Shown here: in pieces, positions 50,750 to 59,074 of the stretch
Layout of the letters: each line of letters starts with the position of its first letter
How positions within the stretch are numbered: position 1 is the first letter of the stretch
Position numbers and translations under genes: made by a program
From: Allokutzneria sp. A3M-2-11 16
GTDB lineage: Bacteria; Actinomycetota; Actinomycetes; Mycobacteriales; Pseudonocardiaceae
DNA length: 64,000 nucleotides
Assembly (NCBI RefSeq): GCF_024213555.1
Contig: NZ_JANAVO010000011.1
Location: forward strand, 62,001 to 126,000
Reading direction: 5' to 3'
Notes under the pieces: model-generated
What the model was told of the DNA's origin: nothing
Seen by the model: only the letters and a program-made list of their open reading frames with translations
Database searches by the model: none

Positions 50750-51958
50750 GTGTCCCAACAGCCCAACCCGGCAACCCACTCGAACCCGGCGCCCCGCACC
50801 ACCCGATCCGGCCCCGCGCACCAGCAAGCAGCCCTGTCCGAAACAGCCCTGTCCGAAACCGCCGCGTTCGAAACCGCAGGAACGCCATGGTCGAACACCG
50901 GCTCCCCGCACTACCTGGACTTCGCGCGCTTCGGCCCACCGCCGCCCGCCGTGCGCGACGCGCTGCTGGACGCGGTCCGCCTGTCGGCGACGGGCGCACC
51001 GGGCGTCGTCGACGAACTGCACGACCGCGAGAACGCCGCGGCGGACATCGCGGCGAGGCTGACCGGTTTCGACCGGGCGGGCGTCACCCTGGTGCCGTCC
51101 ACCAGCGCCGGGCTGTTCCACGTCGCGTTCGGCCTGGACGGCCCGGGGCGCGTGCTGGTCCCCCGGCACGACTTCCCCGCCAACGTCTACCCGTGGCTGC
51201 GCGCCCAGGAGCGCGGCGGCCTCACCGTCGACTTCCTCGACAACCCGGACGGCCACACCTCGCCGGAGCGCGTCGCGGCGGCACTGCGCCCGGACACCGT
51301 CGCCGTCACGGTCAGCGCGGTGGACTACCGCACCGGCCGCCGCGCGGACCTGCCCGCGCTGCGCGAGGTGATCGGCGACCGGCTGCTCGTCGTCGACGCG
51401 ATCCAGGGCTTCGGCGTCAGCGACCAGCCGTGGAACCTGGCCGACGTCGTGGTGGCGGGCGGGCAGAAGTGGCTGCGCTCCGGCTGGGGTGCCGCGCTGT
51501 TCGCCGCGTCGCCGCGGGCGCTGGACCGGCTCTCCGACGGGCTGACCGGGTGGTCCGGCGTCGAGGACCGGGCCGTCTTCGACGCGACCGAGCACCCGGC
51601 GCTGGCCGACGCGGGCCGGGTGACGATGACGATGCTCAACCCGCTGGCGATCACGGGCCTGCTCGCTTCGCTGACCGAGCTGGAGCGGACGGGCCAACAC
51701 GCGGTCGCCGAGGCGGTGACCGCGAACGCCGACCTGCTGGTCGAGCGCCTGCTGTCAACGGGCGCCGACCTGCTCACCCCGGCCGAGCCGCAGCACCGCG
51801 CGGGCATCGTCTCCGTCCGCCTCGCCGAACCCCGGTGGACCGCCGTCACCGAACGCCTGCGGGAACTGGGCGTCGTGGCCACCGCGCGCCCCGGCTATCT
51901 CAGGTTCTCCGTGCACTCCGACACCCCCGCCGGCACGATCGCCCTCGCCACCTCTTGA
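50750..51958 (+). CDS. Class V aminotransferase-fold PLP enzyme (cysteine desulfurase/isopenicillin-N-epimerase-like)
   Basis: 402 residues. VSAVDYRTGRRADLPAL, LLVVDAIQGFGVSDQPWNL and the PLP-lysine motif VAGGQKWLRSGWGAAL are the family's landmarks; the lysine sits near residue 245. It is a fold-type I enzyme of the SufS/NifS/epimerase group. The first ~48 residues contain an imperfect repeat (AALSETALSETAAFETAG) and may be a disordered tail or a wrong start; the fold begins near PHYLDFARFGPPPPAVRD. GTG 50750 has GAGG 8-9 nt upstream. It neighbours the gamma-butyrolactone genes. The reaction is not predictable. Confidence 0.82.
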   Translation: MSQQPNPATHSNPAPRTTRSGPAHQQAALSETALSETAAFETAGTPWSNTGSPHYLDFARFGPPPPAVRDALLDAVRLSATGAPGVVDELHDRENAAADIAARLTGFDRAGVTLVPSTSAGLFHVAFGLDGPGRVLVPRHDFPANVYPWLRAQERGGLTVDFLDNPDGHTSPERVAAALRPDTVAVTVSAVDYRTGRRADLPALREVIGDRLLVVDAIQGFGVSDQPWNLADVVVAGGQKWLRSGWGAALFAASPRALDRLSDGLTGWSGVEDRAVFDATEHPALADAGRVTMTMLNPLAITGLLASLTELERTGQHAVAEAVTANADLLVERLLSTGADLLTPAEPQHRAGIVSVRLAEPRWTAVTERLRELGVVATARPGYLRFSVHSDTPAGTIALATS

Positions 51959-52112
51959 GTGCGATTCGAGTGGCTCGCGCGTAGCCGAGGACGGGCGCCG
52001 CGGACAACGGTCCACCCCTCGGAATTGGTAGGGAATTGCCGACCAGATTTCACCGGAAGCGGCAAACATGAATCGATCACCGAATCATGAAGATCAACTT
52101 CCGCCCACATTA

Positions 52113-53090
52113 TCAACGGGGGTTGGGAACTCTCCACCCACCGCCCGGCGACATAAACCAGGACACCGTTCCCGCCGTTTTCCCGCCCTGTTCGAGATCG
52201 AACACCGGATCACCGCCACCGGGCCGCAGCACGACCTCCGCTGGCGGGTCCAGCTCCACGTACCTGGCCAGCTCGGCGTGGCAGCCCAGCGGCAGCAGCC
52301 CCCGCCCGGTGTAGGCAAGTGCCTGCCGCATCGCCTCGAACACCAGCATTCCCGGCACGTGGTCCAGCGGGTGGTCGAAGAGCACCGGGTGATCGCGGTC
52401 CACCCGCACCCGCCACGCCAGCGGGCCCGCACCCGGGCTGAGCACGACGTCCGCCGCGCGCAGCCGGTTGACCAGGTGCGGCTCGACCGGGGGCGGGCAG
52501 GCCCCCTCCCCCACCCCGCCCGGCGGCAGGGAACGGGCCCGCAGGTTGCGGTAGACCGCCTCCGGCAGGCAGGTCATCTCGCCGAACCCGGCCCCCAGCA
52601 CCTCGCCGTCCCTGGCGATCAGCGTGCGAATGCCCAGCTTGACCGCCCCGGTCGGGCGACGGTTGTGCACCTGGCAGGTGACGTCGATGGTCAGGTCCGC
52701 GGGCACCGTCCCGAGCCGCAGCAGCCGGGGATCGACGTCGTAGCCGATGGAGTGCATGACGAAGTGGTGACAGATCGGCACACCCTCGCCGACGTGCGCG
52801 ACCAGCAGCCCGGCCTGCCGCACGGTCTCCAGCACGAGCAGGGGATCGTGCGCCCCCGGCGGCACCGGTCGGTAGAAACTATGGTCTCGGGGCCACTGAG
52901 CACCGATCATGTAGCGGTCACCGGCGGTCCGGGCCCAGCCGGTCAGCAGGACCTCGTGCACGGCGGCGCGGTGCACGAGCCGCCGGTCGACCGTGCTGTG
53001 GAATAGCGGACTGGGCGGATCTGGTATCGATTGGAGAAGGCAACACCGGCAACCGAGCACGTTCTGGGTGAAGGACGTCATAACTGTCAT
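52113..53090 (-). CDS. AfsA-family gamma-butyrolactone synthase
   Basis: 325 residues with two AfsA hot-dog repeats, each carrying the family signature: FYRPVPPGAHDPLLVLETVR-QAG in the first and HPVLFDHPLDHVPGMLVFEA-MRQA in the second. AfsA proteins condense a beta-keto acyl group with DHAP to make the precursor of A-factor-like autoregulators. ATG 53090 (alternative 53081) gives the family's usual length; a longer upstream frame lacks similarity. It is divergent from the TetR receptor gene, and the ARE-like palindrome at 53141 overlaps its predicted -10 (TATGCT at 53140-53145), so repression by that receptor is likely. Confidence 0.92.
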   Translation of the reverse strand: MTVMTSFTQNVLGCRCCLLQSIPDPPSPLFHSTVDRRLVHRAAVHEVLLTGWARTAGDRYMIGAQWPRDHSFYRPVPPGAHDPLLVLETVRQAGLLVAHVGEGVPICHHFVMHSIGYDVDPRLLRLGTVPADLTIDVTCQVHNRRPTGAVKLGIRTLIARDGEVLGAGFGEMTCLPEAVYRNLRARSLPPGGVGEGACPPPVEPHLVNRLRAADVVLSPGAGPLAWRVRVDRDHPVLFDHPLDHVPGMLVFEAMRQALAYTGRGLLPLGCHAELARYVELDPPAEVVLRPGGGDPVFDLEQGGKTAGTVSWFMSPGGGWRVPNPR

Positions 53091-53140
53091 CGCTCCAGCA
53101 CCTGGAGTCCCTGACGGGGGACGCTTCCGGAGTTCGTTTA

Positions 53141-53162
53141 GCATACCGGCGGGTAGGTATGC
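53141..53162. promoter_or_regulatory. ARE-like operator in the AfsA/receptor promoter
   Basis: GCATACC-GGCGGGTA-GGTATGC has perfect 7-bp arms. It resembles autoregulatory elements bound by ArpA/ScbR receptors. It overlaps a putative -10 (TATGCT) for AfsA and lies ~15 bp upstream of the -10 (TAGCAT, 53177-53182) of the receptor gene. Confidence 0.7.
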
Positions 53163-53196
53163 GAGCTTTCCCCAATTAGCATGATGGAGAGCGCCA

Positions 53197-53856
53197 ATGC
53201 GCAAAAAGGAACGGGCGGAGCTGACCCGGGCCAAGCTGATCAAAGCCGCGGCGACCACCTTCGACGACAAGGGCTTCCGGGGAACGAGCCTGCAGGACGT
53301 GTGCGAGGCCGCGGGCGTGACCAAGGGCGCGCTCTACTTCCACTTCCCGTCCAAGGACGCGCTGGCGCTCGCCGTCATCGAGGAGCACTACCGGGGCTGG
53401 CCGCCCTCGGTGGACAGCCTGCTGCTGACCAGCGACGGCCGCGCGCTCCAGGCGCTGGTGGACCTGTCCTTCCAGTTCGGCAGCCAGCTCGTCGGCGATC
53501 CGGTCATCCGCGCCGCGGTCCGCCTGGTCTTCGAGTCCGAGTTCGACGAGCCCGAGCCCCGGCGCGCCTTCTCCGGCTGGATCTCCGCGGTGGGCTCGCT
53601 GCTGGAGCAGGCCCGCGCGCAGGGCGACACCCGGGACGGCCTCGACCTCACCGCCACCGCCGAGCTGCTGGTCGGTGTGTTCACCGGCAGCCAGCTGGTG
53701 GCGCAGTCGCTGACCGGCCGCAAGGACATGATCGAGCGGATCCGGCACCTGTGGGTCTGCTTCCTGCCGGGCGTGCGCCCCGACGGCGCCCCCGCCGACC
53801 TGCGGCTGGAGCCGCCCGCGCTGGAGCGCCCGAGGGTCACCAGCCCTTCTCTATAG
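53197..53856 (+). CDS. Gamma-butyrolactone receptor-like TetR regulator (ArpA/ScbR type)
   Basis: 219 residues. The HTH SLQDVCEAAGVTKGALYFHF-PSKDAL is the highly conserved DNA-reading head of ArpA/ScbR receptors. The C-terminal ligand-binding domain (GDPVIRAAVRLVFESEFDEP, TATAELLVGVFTGSQLVAQS) fits the butyrolactone receptor family. GGAGA lies 6 nt before ATG 53197. It is divergent from the AfsA gene, the classic paired arrangement, and it likely represses itself, the AfsA gene and the PAS-LuxR gene until the autoregulator binds. It could instead be a pseudo-receptor; the neighbouring synthase favours a true one. Confidence 0.92.
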   Translation: MRKKERAELTRAKLIKAAATTFDDKGFRGTSLQDVCEAAGVTKGALYFHFPSKDALALAVIEEHYRGWPPSVDSLLLTSDGRALQALVDLSFQFGSQLVGDPVIRAAVRLVFESEFDEPEPRRAFSGWISAVGSLLEQARAQGDTRDGLDLTATAELLVGVFTGSQLVAQSLTGRKDMIERIRHLWVCFLPGVRPDGAPADLRLEPPALERPRVTSPSL

Positions 53857-53951
53857 AACCCGCCACCTTCTCGATTCGGGCACGTCCCGTTGCGATAACG
53901 AAGTCGTTCACTCACGCACGGTGATTGACACGGGGGACGTCTTGGCGTTTG

Positions 53952-53971
53952 GATACCGGTTGGTCGGTATC
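53952..53971. promoter_or_regulatory. ARE-like operator upstream of the PAS-LuxR gene
   Basis: GATACCG-GTTGGT-CGGTATC has perfect 7-bp arms and is closer to the classical ARE core (ATACCGACCGGTCGGTAT) than the one at 53141. It overlaps a putative -10 (TATCTT, 53968-53973) about 50 bp before the leader ORF, so the receptor probably represses the downstream regulator. Confidence 0.72.
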
Positions 53972-54022
53972 TTTGGGGCCAGGTCGCGAGCGAGGCGGAT
54001 TCGCGTGGGAGAGGTGTGGGCG

Positions 54023-54103
54023 ATGTCGACGCGCAACGAGACGTTGACGCTGGTGCGGCGCGCGAGTGGGGGCTCGCGGCGGATCGGGGGCTGGTCCCGG
54101 TGA
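54023..54103 (+). CDS. 26-residue leader ORF coupled to the PAS-LuxR gene
   Basis: ATG 54023 follows GGGAGAGG with an 8-nt spacer and reads MSTRNETLTLVRRASGGSRR... to TGA 54101-54103, which overlaps GTG 54100 of the regulator (GTGA). The strong RBS and coupling suggest real translation, possibly as a leader that delivers ribosomes to the regulator start. No known leader motif is seen. It may also be chance. Confidence 0.5.
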   Translation: MSTRNETLTLVRRASGGSRRIGGWSR

Positions 54104-55182
54104 GCCGCCCGATGGACGCAATGGCACGTAAGGACGGCAACACCCCGGTGCTCGACGAGCCCGCGGTCTACCGGCTGCTGGTCCACCTGATCACGCACGG
54201 CCCGGTCGCCGTCTGCGTGCGCGACCCCGACGGCCGCTACCGCTGGGTGAACCAGGCGTACGCGGCGCTCTACGACCGCGCGGCCTCGGACATGATCGGC
54301 GCGCCGATGGACGAGTTCGGCCCGCGCGCCCTGGCCGGTGAGCAGCAGTGGCTGGACGCGGAGATGCTCACCAGGGCCTGCGAGACCACGATCATCCGGC
54401 CGCACCGGTTCGCGCTGCGGCTCAACAGCCGCCGCACCCGGCACGTGGCCGGTTACCTCGCCGCGGTGCGCGCCCGCAACGGTCGGGCCTTCGTCGCGGG
54501 CTTCTACCTCGACCTGACCGAGCAGATGCGCGCCAAGCGCGAGCTGTTCCAGATGCGCGAGCGGCACCGCGCGGTCGCGGAGCGCTCGACCATCCCGGTG
54601 CTGGTCTGCGATCCCGACGGCACGGTCAGCGACGCCAACCCGGCGCTGTGCGAGCTGCTCGGCCGCCAGCTGCACGACCTGCGCGGCGCGACCGCGGGCT
54701 CGCTGCTGTTCAACCGGAACAACCCCCAGTGCGGCGCGTGGTGGGGCGACCTGCTCGGCGGCAAGATCCCCAGCCACCGGGCCAGGGTGCTGCTGGACCG
54801 CAAGACCGAGGCCCCGGTCGAGGTCCGCTTCACCGCGTCGGTCTCGCGCAGCCCGGACGGCCAGCCCGCCTCGGTGGTCTTCGCCGTCGAGGCGGTGCGG
54901 CAGATGCGCTGGGCCACCATGGCCGGGTCCACGCCGCTGCTGTCGGAGGTCCAGGCCCGGGTGCTGGAGCGGGTGGCGATCGGCGACTCCAACGCCGCGA
55001 TCGGCCGCGCGCTGAACCTGTCCCGGCAGAGCATCGACTACCACCTCGCGGTCCTGCGCCGCCGCCTGCGGGCCCCCAGCCGCACCGCGCTGGTCTCGCA
55101 CGCGTACGCGCTCGGACTGCTCGACGCGGAGGAGTGGCCGCCGACCGTGCACGCCGCGGCCAGGCCGACCGAGCCCCGCTGA
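54100..55182 (+). CDS. PAS-domain LuxR-type transcriptional regulator
   Basis: 360 residues. Two PAS-like domains: ~20-140 (GPVAVCVRDPDGRYRWVNQA) and ~155-265 (STIPVLVCDPDGTVSDANPA). A LuxR HTH closes the protein (LLSEVQARVLERVAIGDSNA, AIGRALNLSRQSIDYHLAVL). PAS-LuxR proteins in actinomycetes are pathway-specific activators, often of antibiotic clusters. GTG 54100 overlaps the leader ORF's stop (GTGA). The ARE upstream (53952) puts it under likely butyrolactone control. A 13-bp stem terminator follows at 55201. The signal sensed by the PAS domains is unknown. Confidence 0.88.
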   Translation: MSRPMDAMARKDGNTPVLDEPAVYRLLVHLITHGPVAVCVRDPDGRYRWVNQAYAALYDRAASDMIGAPMDEFGPRALAGEQQWLDAEMLTRACETTIIRPHRFALRLNSRRTRHVAGYLAAVRARNGRAFVAGFYLDLTEQMRAKRELFQMRERHRAVAERSTIPVLVCDPDGTVSDANPALCELLGRQLHDLRGATAGSLLFNRNNPQCGAWWGDLLGGKIPSHRARVLLDRKTEAPVEVRFTASVSRSPDGQPASVVFAVEAVRQMRWATMAGSTPLLSEVQARVLERVAIGDSNAAIGRALNLSRQSIDYHLAVLRRRLRAPSRTALVSHAYALGLLDAEEWPPTVHAAARPTEPR

Positions 55183-55200
55183 CCCAGCGAACACACCAAC

Positions 55201-55233
55201 GACGCCGGTACCCGTCCCAGGGGTACCGGCGTC
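55201..55233. terminator. Terminator after the PAS-LuxR gene
   Basis: GACGCCGGTACCC (55201-55213) and GGGTACCGGCGTC (55221-55233) form a perfect 13-bp stem with a 7-nt loop, 18 nt past the regulator's stop. There is no U tract, as is common for actinomycete terminators. Confidence 0.78.
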
Positions 55234-55709
55234 GCGCTTTCCGCCACCCGCCCACCGGCGCGGCCGTCCGAAGTAGTTCCCATTGAGGCGAACGGCCTCA
55301 ATTCGCGCTCACCCCCGCGGCGGTTCTGGTGGGCGCGGTTCACGGAGCACGATAAGGGGATGCCAGGCCGAGGAATGGGCGGCCGTCCCGAGGCCGCCCT
55401 CTCGCCTGGTATGCAATTCCACCAGGAGTCGTGCTCGGTGATTTCGGCGAAAACGCTGTCGGTATGTCACGCCTACGCCTCGACCAGGCGCACCACCTGC
55501 GTAGACGTCCGCCGTCAGCCGGGGGGAGCCCGGATGGCCGCCACTACGGTCCCACCTTCCCGCAGGAGCGCGGGACACATTTCCACTATCCGACTTACCG
55601 CATTTCCGGGAACGGTCTTCCGGAAAACCGGAAAAGTTCGTTGCGTACTGCAAGACGCACGAACGGATAGCCCGCCGGAAATCGGCTCGGGGTATGGAAG
55701 ACGGCGCCG
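55234..55709. other. Non-coding interval upstream of the second SDR, with small inverted repeats
   Basis: These 476 bp contain no ORF I would defend. TTCCGGAAAACCGGAA at 55618-55633 is a 6-bp inverted repeat around AAAA, and GTTCGTTGCGT (55636-55646) is followed by ACGCACGAAC (55655-55664) as a near-palindrome. Base composition dips here relative to its flanks, which suggests a control region for the SDR rather than a gene. Confidence 0.4.
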
Positions 55710-56540
55710 GTGAGTCCCCTCGCGGCGGCACTGGTCACCGGAGCCACGGACGGGATCGGCCGGGCGACCGCGCGGCGGCTGGCCGGACTGGTCGACACGC
55801 TGCTGATCCACGGCAAGCGGCCCGCCGCGCTGGAGGAGCTGGCCAGGGAGCTGGCCCCGGCCAACCCCGGCACCACCGTGGTCCCGCTGCTGGCCGACTT
55901 CACCGACCTGGCCCAGGTGGAGGGGCTGGCCGATGCCGTGCTGAACCGGCTGGAGAAGCTGGACCTGCTGATCAACAACGCCGCCATCCCCGGTGGCCAG
56001 CCCGGCTCCAGCAGCCGGGACGGCCACGAGCCCGCGTTCCAGGTCAACTACCTGGCCCCGGTGCTGCTGACGGCCCGGCTCTTCGGGGCCCTCAACCGCG
56101 GCGAGGCCGGCAAGATCGTGAACCTGTCCTGCGCGCAGCACCGTTCGGTCCGCTTCGCCTGGCCGAACATGTGGCCCGCGGTCGCGCAGCACCCGAAGGT
56201 CGCCTACGCGCGGTCGAAGCTGGCCCTCGCGGTGCACACGTGCTCACTGGCCGCCGCGCTGGACGGCACGGACATGTCGGCGGTGAGCGTGGACCCGGGC
56301 GCGATCGAGACGAAGCTGCTGCGCGCCACCTTCGGCTTCTCCGGGGCGCCTCCGGCCGCGGGCGCCGACCACGTGCTGCACGCGGCGACCACGCGGCAGG
56401 ACGTCAACGGCGTGTACTTCGAGGGCAAGCGGCGGGTGCGCCCGGCCCAGGACGCGCTGCGCCGCGACGCGCAGTTCCAGCTGGACGCGGTGACCATGCG
56501 GCTGTTGTCGCTGCGCCCGCCGTGGACGAGCTCCGCCTGA
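55710..56540 (+). CDS. Short-chain dehydrogenase in the gamma-butyrolactone island
   Basis: 276 residues. The cofactor motif is TGATDGIG at 10-17, the NNAA motif at 89-92, and the catalytic YARSK has Tyr166 and Lys170. It is a longer, retinol-dehydrogenase-like SDR. In butyrolactone clusters a reductase of this kind can reduce the 6-keto group of the autoregulator; placing it here makes that a reasonable guess, not a demonstration. GTG 55710 follows GGAAG by ~9 nt. It is separated from the PAS-LuxR gene by a terminator, so it has its own promoter. A strong terminator lies 100 bp downstream. Confidence 0.86.
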   Translation: MSPLAAALVTGATDGIGRATARRLAGLVDTLLIHGKRPAALEELARELAPANPGTTVVPLLADFTDLAQVEGLADAVLNRLEKLDLLINNAAIPGGQPGSSSRDGHEPAFQVNYLAPVLLTARLFGALNRGEAGKIVNLSCAQHRSVRFAWPNMWPAVAQHPKVAYARSKLALAVHTCSLAAALDGTDMSAVSVDPGAIETKLLRATFGFSGAPPAAGADHVLHAATTRQDVNGVYFEGKRRVRPAQDALRRDAQFQLDAVTMRLLSLRPPWTSSA

Positions 56541-56639
56541 CCGGCATCCGCCCCAGCCGTTAACCCGTTCGGCTCCCCCGGCGCCACGCAGCCCGACATA
56601 GAAAGGACAACGTCGAGCCACCACAGGCGCTGACACCAC

Positions 56640-56691
56640 AACCGGGCCGCACCGGGGGTTTCTGGGAGGAGAACCCCGGTGCGGCCCGGTT
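56640..56691. terminator. 18-bp stem terminator after the SDR gene
   Basis: AACCGGGCCGCACCGGGG (56640-56657) pairs perfectly with CCCCGGTGCGGCCCGGTT (56674-56691) across a 16-nt loop. It is the strongest hairpin of this part of the window. Confidence 0.85.
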
Positions 56692-56720
56692 CACGTCGCT
56701 CTCCGCCCCCGAGGTCAGGG

Positions 56721-56850
56721 CGTCTTCAAGTACCCCCGACCCCCACCCCAGCGGTCGCAAACCGCCCCTAACCCCAGCGCCGCACCGGGTTCAGCACCGT
56801 TGACGACCGCGCCGACCGGGGTTCGGGGGTCTTGAAGACGCCCCAACCCC
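56721..56850. repeat. GTCTTCAAGTAC intergenic element, copy A
   Basis: CGTCTTCAAGTACCCCCGAC at 56721 and the opposing GTTCGGGGGTCTTGAAGACG at 56821-56840 bound a ~120-bp element with CCCC-rich interior. Similar paired ends occur at 59328-59417 and 61203-61322. No gene lies inside. Confidence 0.65.
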
Positions 56851-56861
56851 GGTCGGCGGTC

Positions 56862-56946
56862 GCGGTGCTCAGTCACGCTGCGGTGCTCGGTCAGTGCCGT
56901 GCTTGGTCAGGTGCGGTGCACGGTTGGGTGCGGTGCTTGGTTAGAC
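56862..56946. repeat. Five degenerate 17-bp tandem repeats
   Basis: Copies start at 56862, 56880, 56896, 56913 and 56930, with consensus GCGGTGCTYGGTYAGGT and lengths of 16-18 bp. They end 7 bp before the stop codon of the penicillin-binding protein gene (56954), beyond its 3' end. Confidence 0.7.
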
Positions 56947-56953
56947 GCGGGTG

Positions 56954-59074
56954 TCAGTGCATGTACTGCGGGGAGGCCGGGGGCAGCTCCTCCCGTTTCT
57001 TGTCCTTGTGGATCTTCTTCATCGCCTCGAACCACGTCCGCGCGGGCACCTTGCCGCCGTAGATGTTGCCGCTCCGACACAGGGTCGGCTGGTTGCCGTC
57101 GCAGATCGGACGGGGCGAATCGCTGTCGCTGAACGTCAGCACCGCGCCGGAGTACTGCGGGGTGGCGCCGAGGAAGCCCGCCGACTTGTGGTCCTGGGTG
57201 GTCCCGGTCTTGCCGAGCATCGGCCGGTCCCAGCCCCGCGCCGCGGCGGCGGCGGTGCCGTTGGCCTCGTGGTCCTTGCTCAGCGCCTGCACCATGCTGT
57301 TGGCCAGCTCGGGGCTGACCACCTGCTCGCACGGGGCTTCCTTCACCGGAACGGGCCTGCCACTGCGGTCGAGGACCTGCTCGATCGGGCTCGGCGGGCA
57401 CCAGACGCCGCCGGAGGTCAGCGTCGCGCCGACGTTGGCCAGCTCCAGCGGGCTGACCGGGGTGACGCCGAGGGTGAACGAACCGGCGTTGTCCTGCTTG
57501 ATCAGCTGTTCCTGGGTCAGCTTGTACTGCCGGTTCTTGCTGTCCGGGTTGGGCTTGGTGCCCGCGTTGTTCACGCCCTGCATGCTGGTCCGCAGCCCGA
57601 GCTTGATCGACATGTCGACCACGTTGCCCAGCCCGGCGCGCTCCTCCAGCCAGATGAAGCCGGTGTTCGGCGACATGGCCAGCGCCTGCTGCAACGACAT
57701 CGCCTCGCCGTAGTCCCCGGCGTTCTTCACGGTGTAGCCGCGGCCGCCGTTCTTGTAGACCGAGGAGGTGTAGGTGGGCGGCGTCGGGATGCTGGTGTTG
57801 ATGCCCGCCTTGCCCTCCTCCATGGCCGCGGCGGCGGTGAACACCTTGAAGATCGAGCCCGCGCCGAACCGGGCGACGTCGCTGGGCAGCCGGTAGGAGG
57901 TCTGGCCGAGGTCCTGCTTGGTGCCGTAGTCCCGGTTGGCCGCCAGCGCCACGACGCGGTGCTTGTCCTTGCCCGGCTGCACGACCGCGATCACGTTGGC
58001 GATGCCGTCGGTGGTCTTGGAGACCTCGCCCTCGGCCGCCGACTTCGCCGCCTCGGTGGCCACCGGGTCGAGCGAGGTCTTGATCGTGTAACCGCCGCGC
58101 TTGATCTGCTCCAGCGGGAGGCCCGCCTTCTGCAGGTAGTCGATCACGTAGGCGCAGTAGAAGCCGTTGACGTTGCCGCCGCCGGTGCCGACGCAGCCGT
58201 TGGACAGGGTGCGCAACGGGTTCTGCGTGCCCAGCTCGGTCGCCTTGAGGTTGTCGATCTCCTGCCTGAGCTTCGCCGGGTCGGCGATCGGGAAGGCCTT
58301 GTTCTCGGCCATCTTGTCGATCACCCAGTTCCGCCGCTTGATGGCGCCCTCGGGGTTGTTCACCGGGTTGAGCCTGCTCGGCTGGTTGGCCAGCCCGGCG
58401 AGGAAGGCGGCCTGCGGGATGGTCAGGTTCTTCGGCGAGGTGTTGAAGTAGGTGCGGGCCGCGCTGGCCACGCCGTAGATCTGGCCGCCGAAGGGCACGA
58501 TGTTGAGGTAGCGGGTGAGGATCTCGTCCTTGTTCTTGACCTCGCGCTCCAGCTGCAGCGCGATCCGCGCCTCGCGCAGCTTGCGCGCGATGCTGCGCTC
58601 GGTGGCCTTCTCCCGCTCGTCCTCGGTCTTGGCCACCACGTAGGCCAGGTAGTTCTTGACGTACTGCTGGGTCAGCGAGGAACCACCGCCGCCCTCGCCC
58701 TCCTGCACCACGTTGTCCACCGCGGCGCGGAAGATGCCCTGCCAGTCCACGCCGTTGTGGTCGTAGAACCGGCGGTCCTCGACCGCGACGATCGCGGCCT
58801 TCATGTTCGGCGAGATGTCCTCGCCGCGCACGATGGTGCGGTCCTGCTCGAACAGCGAGGCGATGACCTTGCCGTTCTTGTCGAGCACCGACGTCACCTG
58901 CGGCGGGTCGACGCTGACCAGGTCGGCGGAGATCTGGTCAACGGATTCGCTGGCGCGGTTGGACATCAGGCCGACGCCCCCGACGACGGGGAACATCATC
59001 GCCGCGACCAGGACCCCGGCCACGACGCACAACCCGATCAACTTCGCCAGTCCCGTCACGCGGGCGGCAACCAC
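56954..59074 (-). CDS. Bifunctional penicillin-binding protein (transglycosylase/transpeptidase, PonA-like)
   Basis: 706 residues. One N-terminal membrane segment (LIGLCVVAGVLVAAMMFPVV) is followed by the GT51 domain with catalytic Glu99 in VEDRRFYDHNG and the SSLTQQYVKNYLA motif. The transpeptidase domain has SIFK (active Ser ~406), SPN (in AMSPNTGFIWLEE) and KTG (in LGKTGTTQDHK, ~620). It polymerises and cross-links peptidoglycan at the outer membrane face. The C-terminus is a short basic tail (KIHKDKKREEL) without PASTA domains. GTG 59074 has AGGGG ~13 nt upstream, which is loose spacing. It is monocistronic as far as can be seen. Confidence 0.93.
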   Translation of the reverse strand: MVAARVTGLAKLIGLCVVAGVLVAAMMFPVVGGVGLMSNRASESVDQISADLVSVDPPQVTSVLDKNGKVIASLFEQDRTIVRGEDISPNMKAAIVAVEDRRFYDHNGVDWQGIFRAAVDNVVQEGEGGGGSSLTQQYVKNYLAYVVAKTEDEREKATERSIARKLREARIALQLEREVKNKDEILTRYLNIVPFGGQIYGVASAARTYFNTSPKNLTIPQAAFLAGLANQPSRLNPVNNPEGAIKRRNWVIDKMAENKAFPIADPAKLRQEIDNLKATELGTQNPLRTLSNGCVGTGGGNVNGFYCAYVIDYLQKAGLPLEQIKRGGYTIKTSLDPVATEAAKSAAEGEVSKTTDGIANVIAVVQPGKDKHRVVALAANRDYGTKQDLGQTSYRLPSDVARFGAGSIFKVFTAAAAMEEGKAGINTSIPTPPTYTSSVYKNGGRGYTVKNAGDYGEAMSLQQALAMSPNTGFIWLEERAGLGNVVDMSIKLGLRTSMQGVNNAGTKPNPDSKNRQYKLTQEQLIKQDNAGSFTLGVTPVSPLELANVGATLTSGGVWCPPSPIEQVLDRSGRPVPVKEAPCEQVVSPELANSMVQALSKDHEANGTAAAAARGWDRPMLGKTGTTQDHKSAGFLGATPQYSGAVLTFSDSDSPRPICDGNQPTLCRSGNIYGGKVPARTWFEAMKKIHKDKKREELPPASPQYMH

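Noticed and set aside
53091-53324. Longer AfsA reading frame starting at 53324
   Set aside because: The extra 78 codons cross the ARE and the promoter of the receptor gene and show no similarity to AfsA proteins.
55309-55731. Minus-strand 140-codon frame between PAS-LuxR and SDR genes
   Set aside because: Low-complexity composition, no motif, and it runs into the SDR start region.
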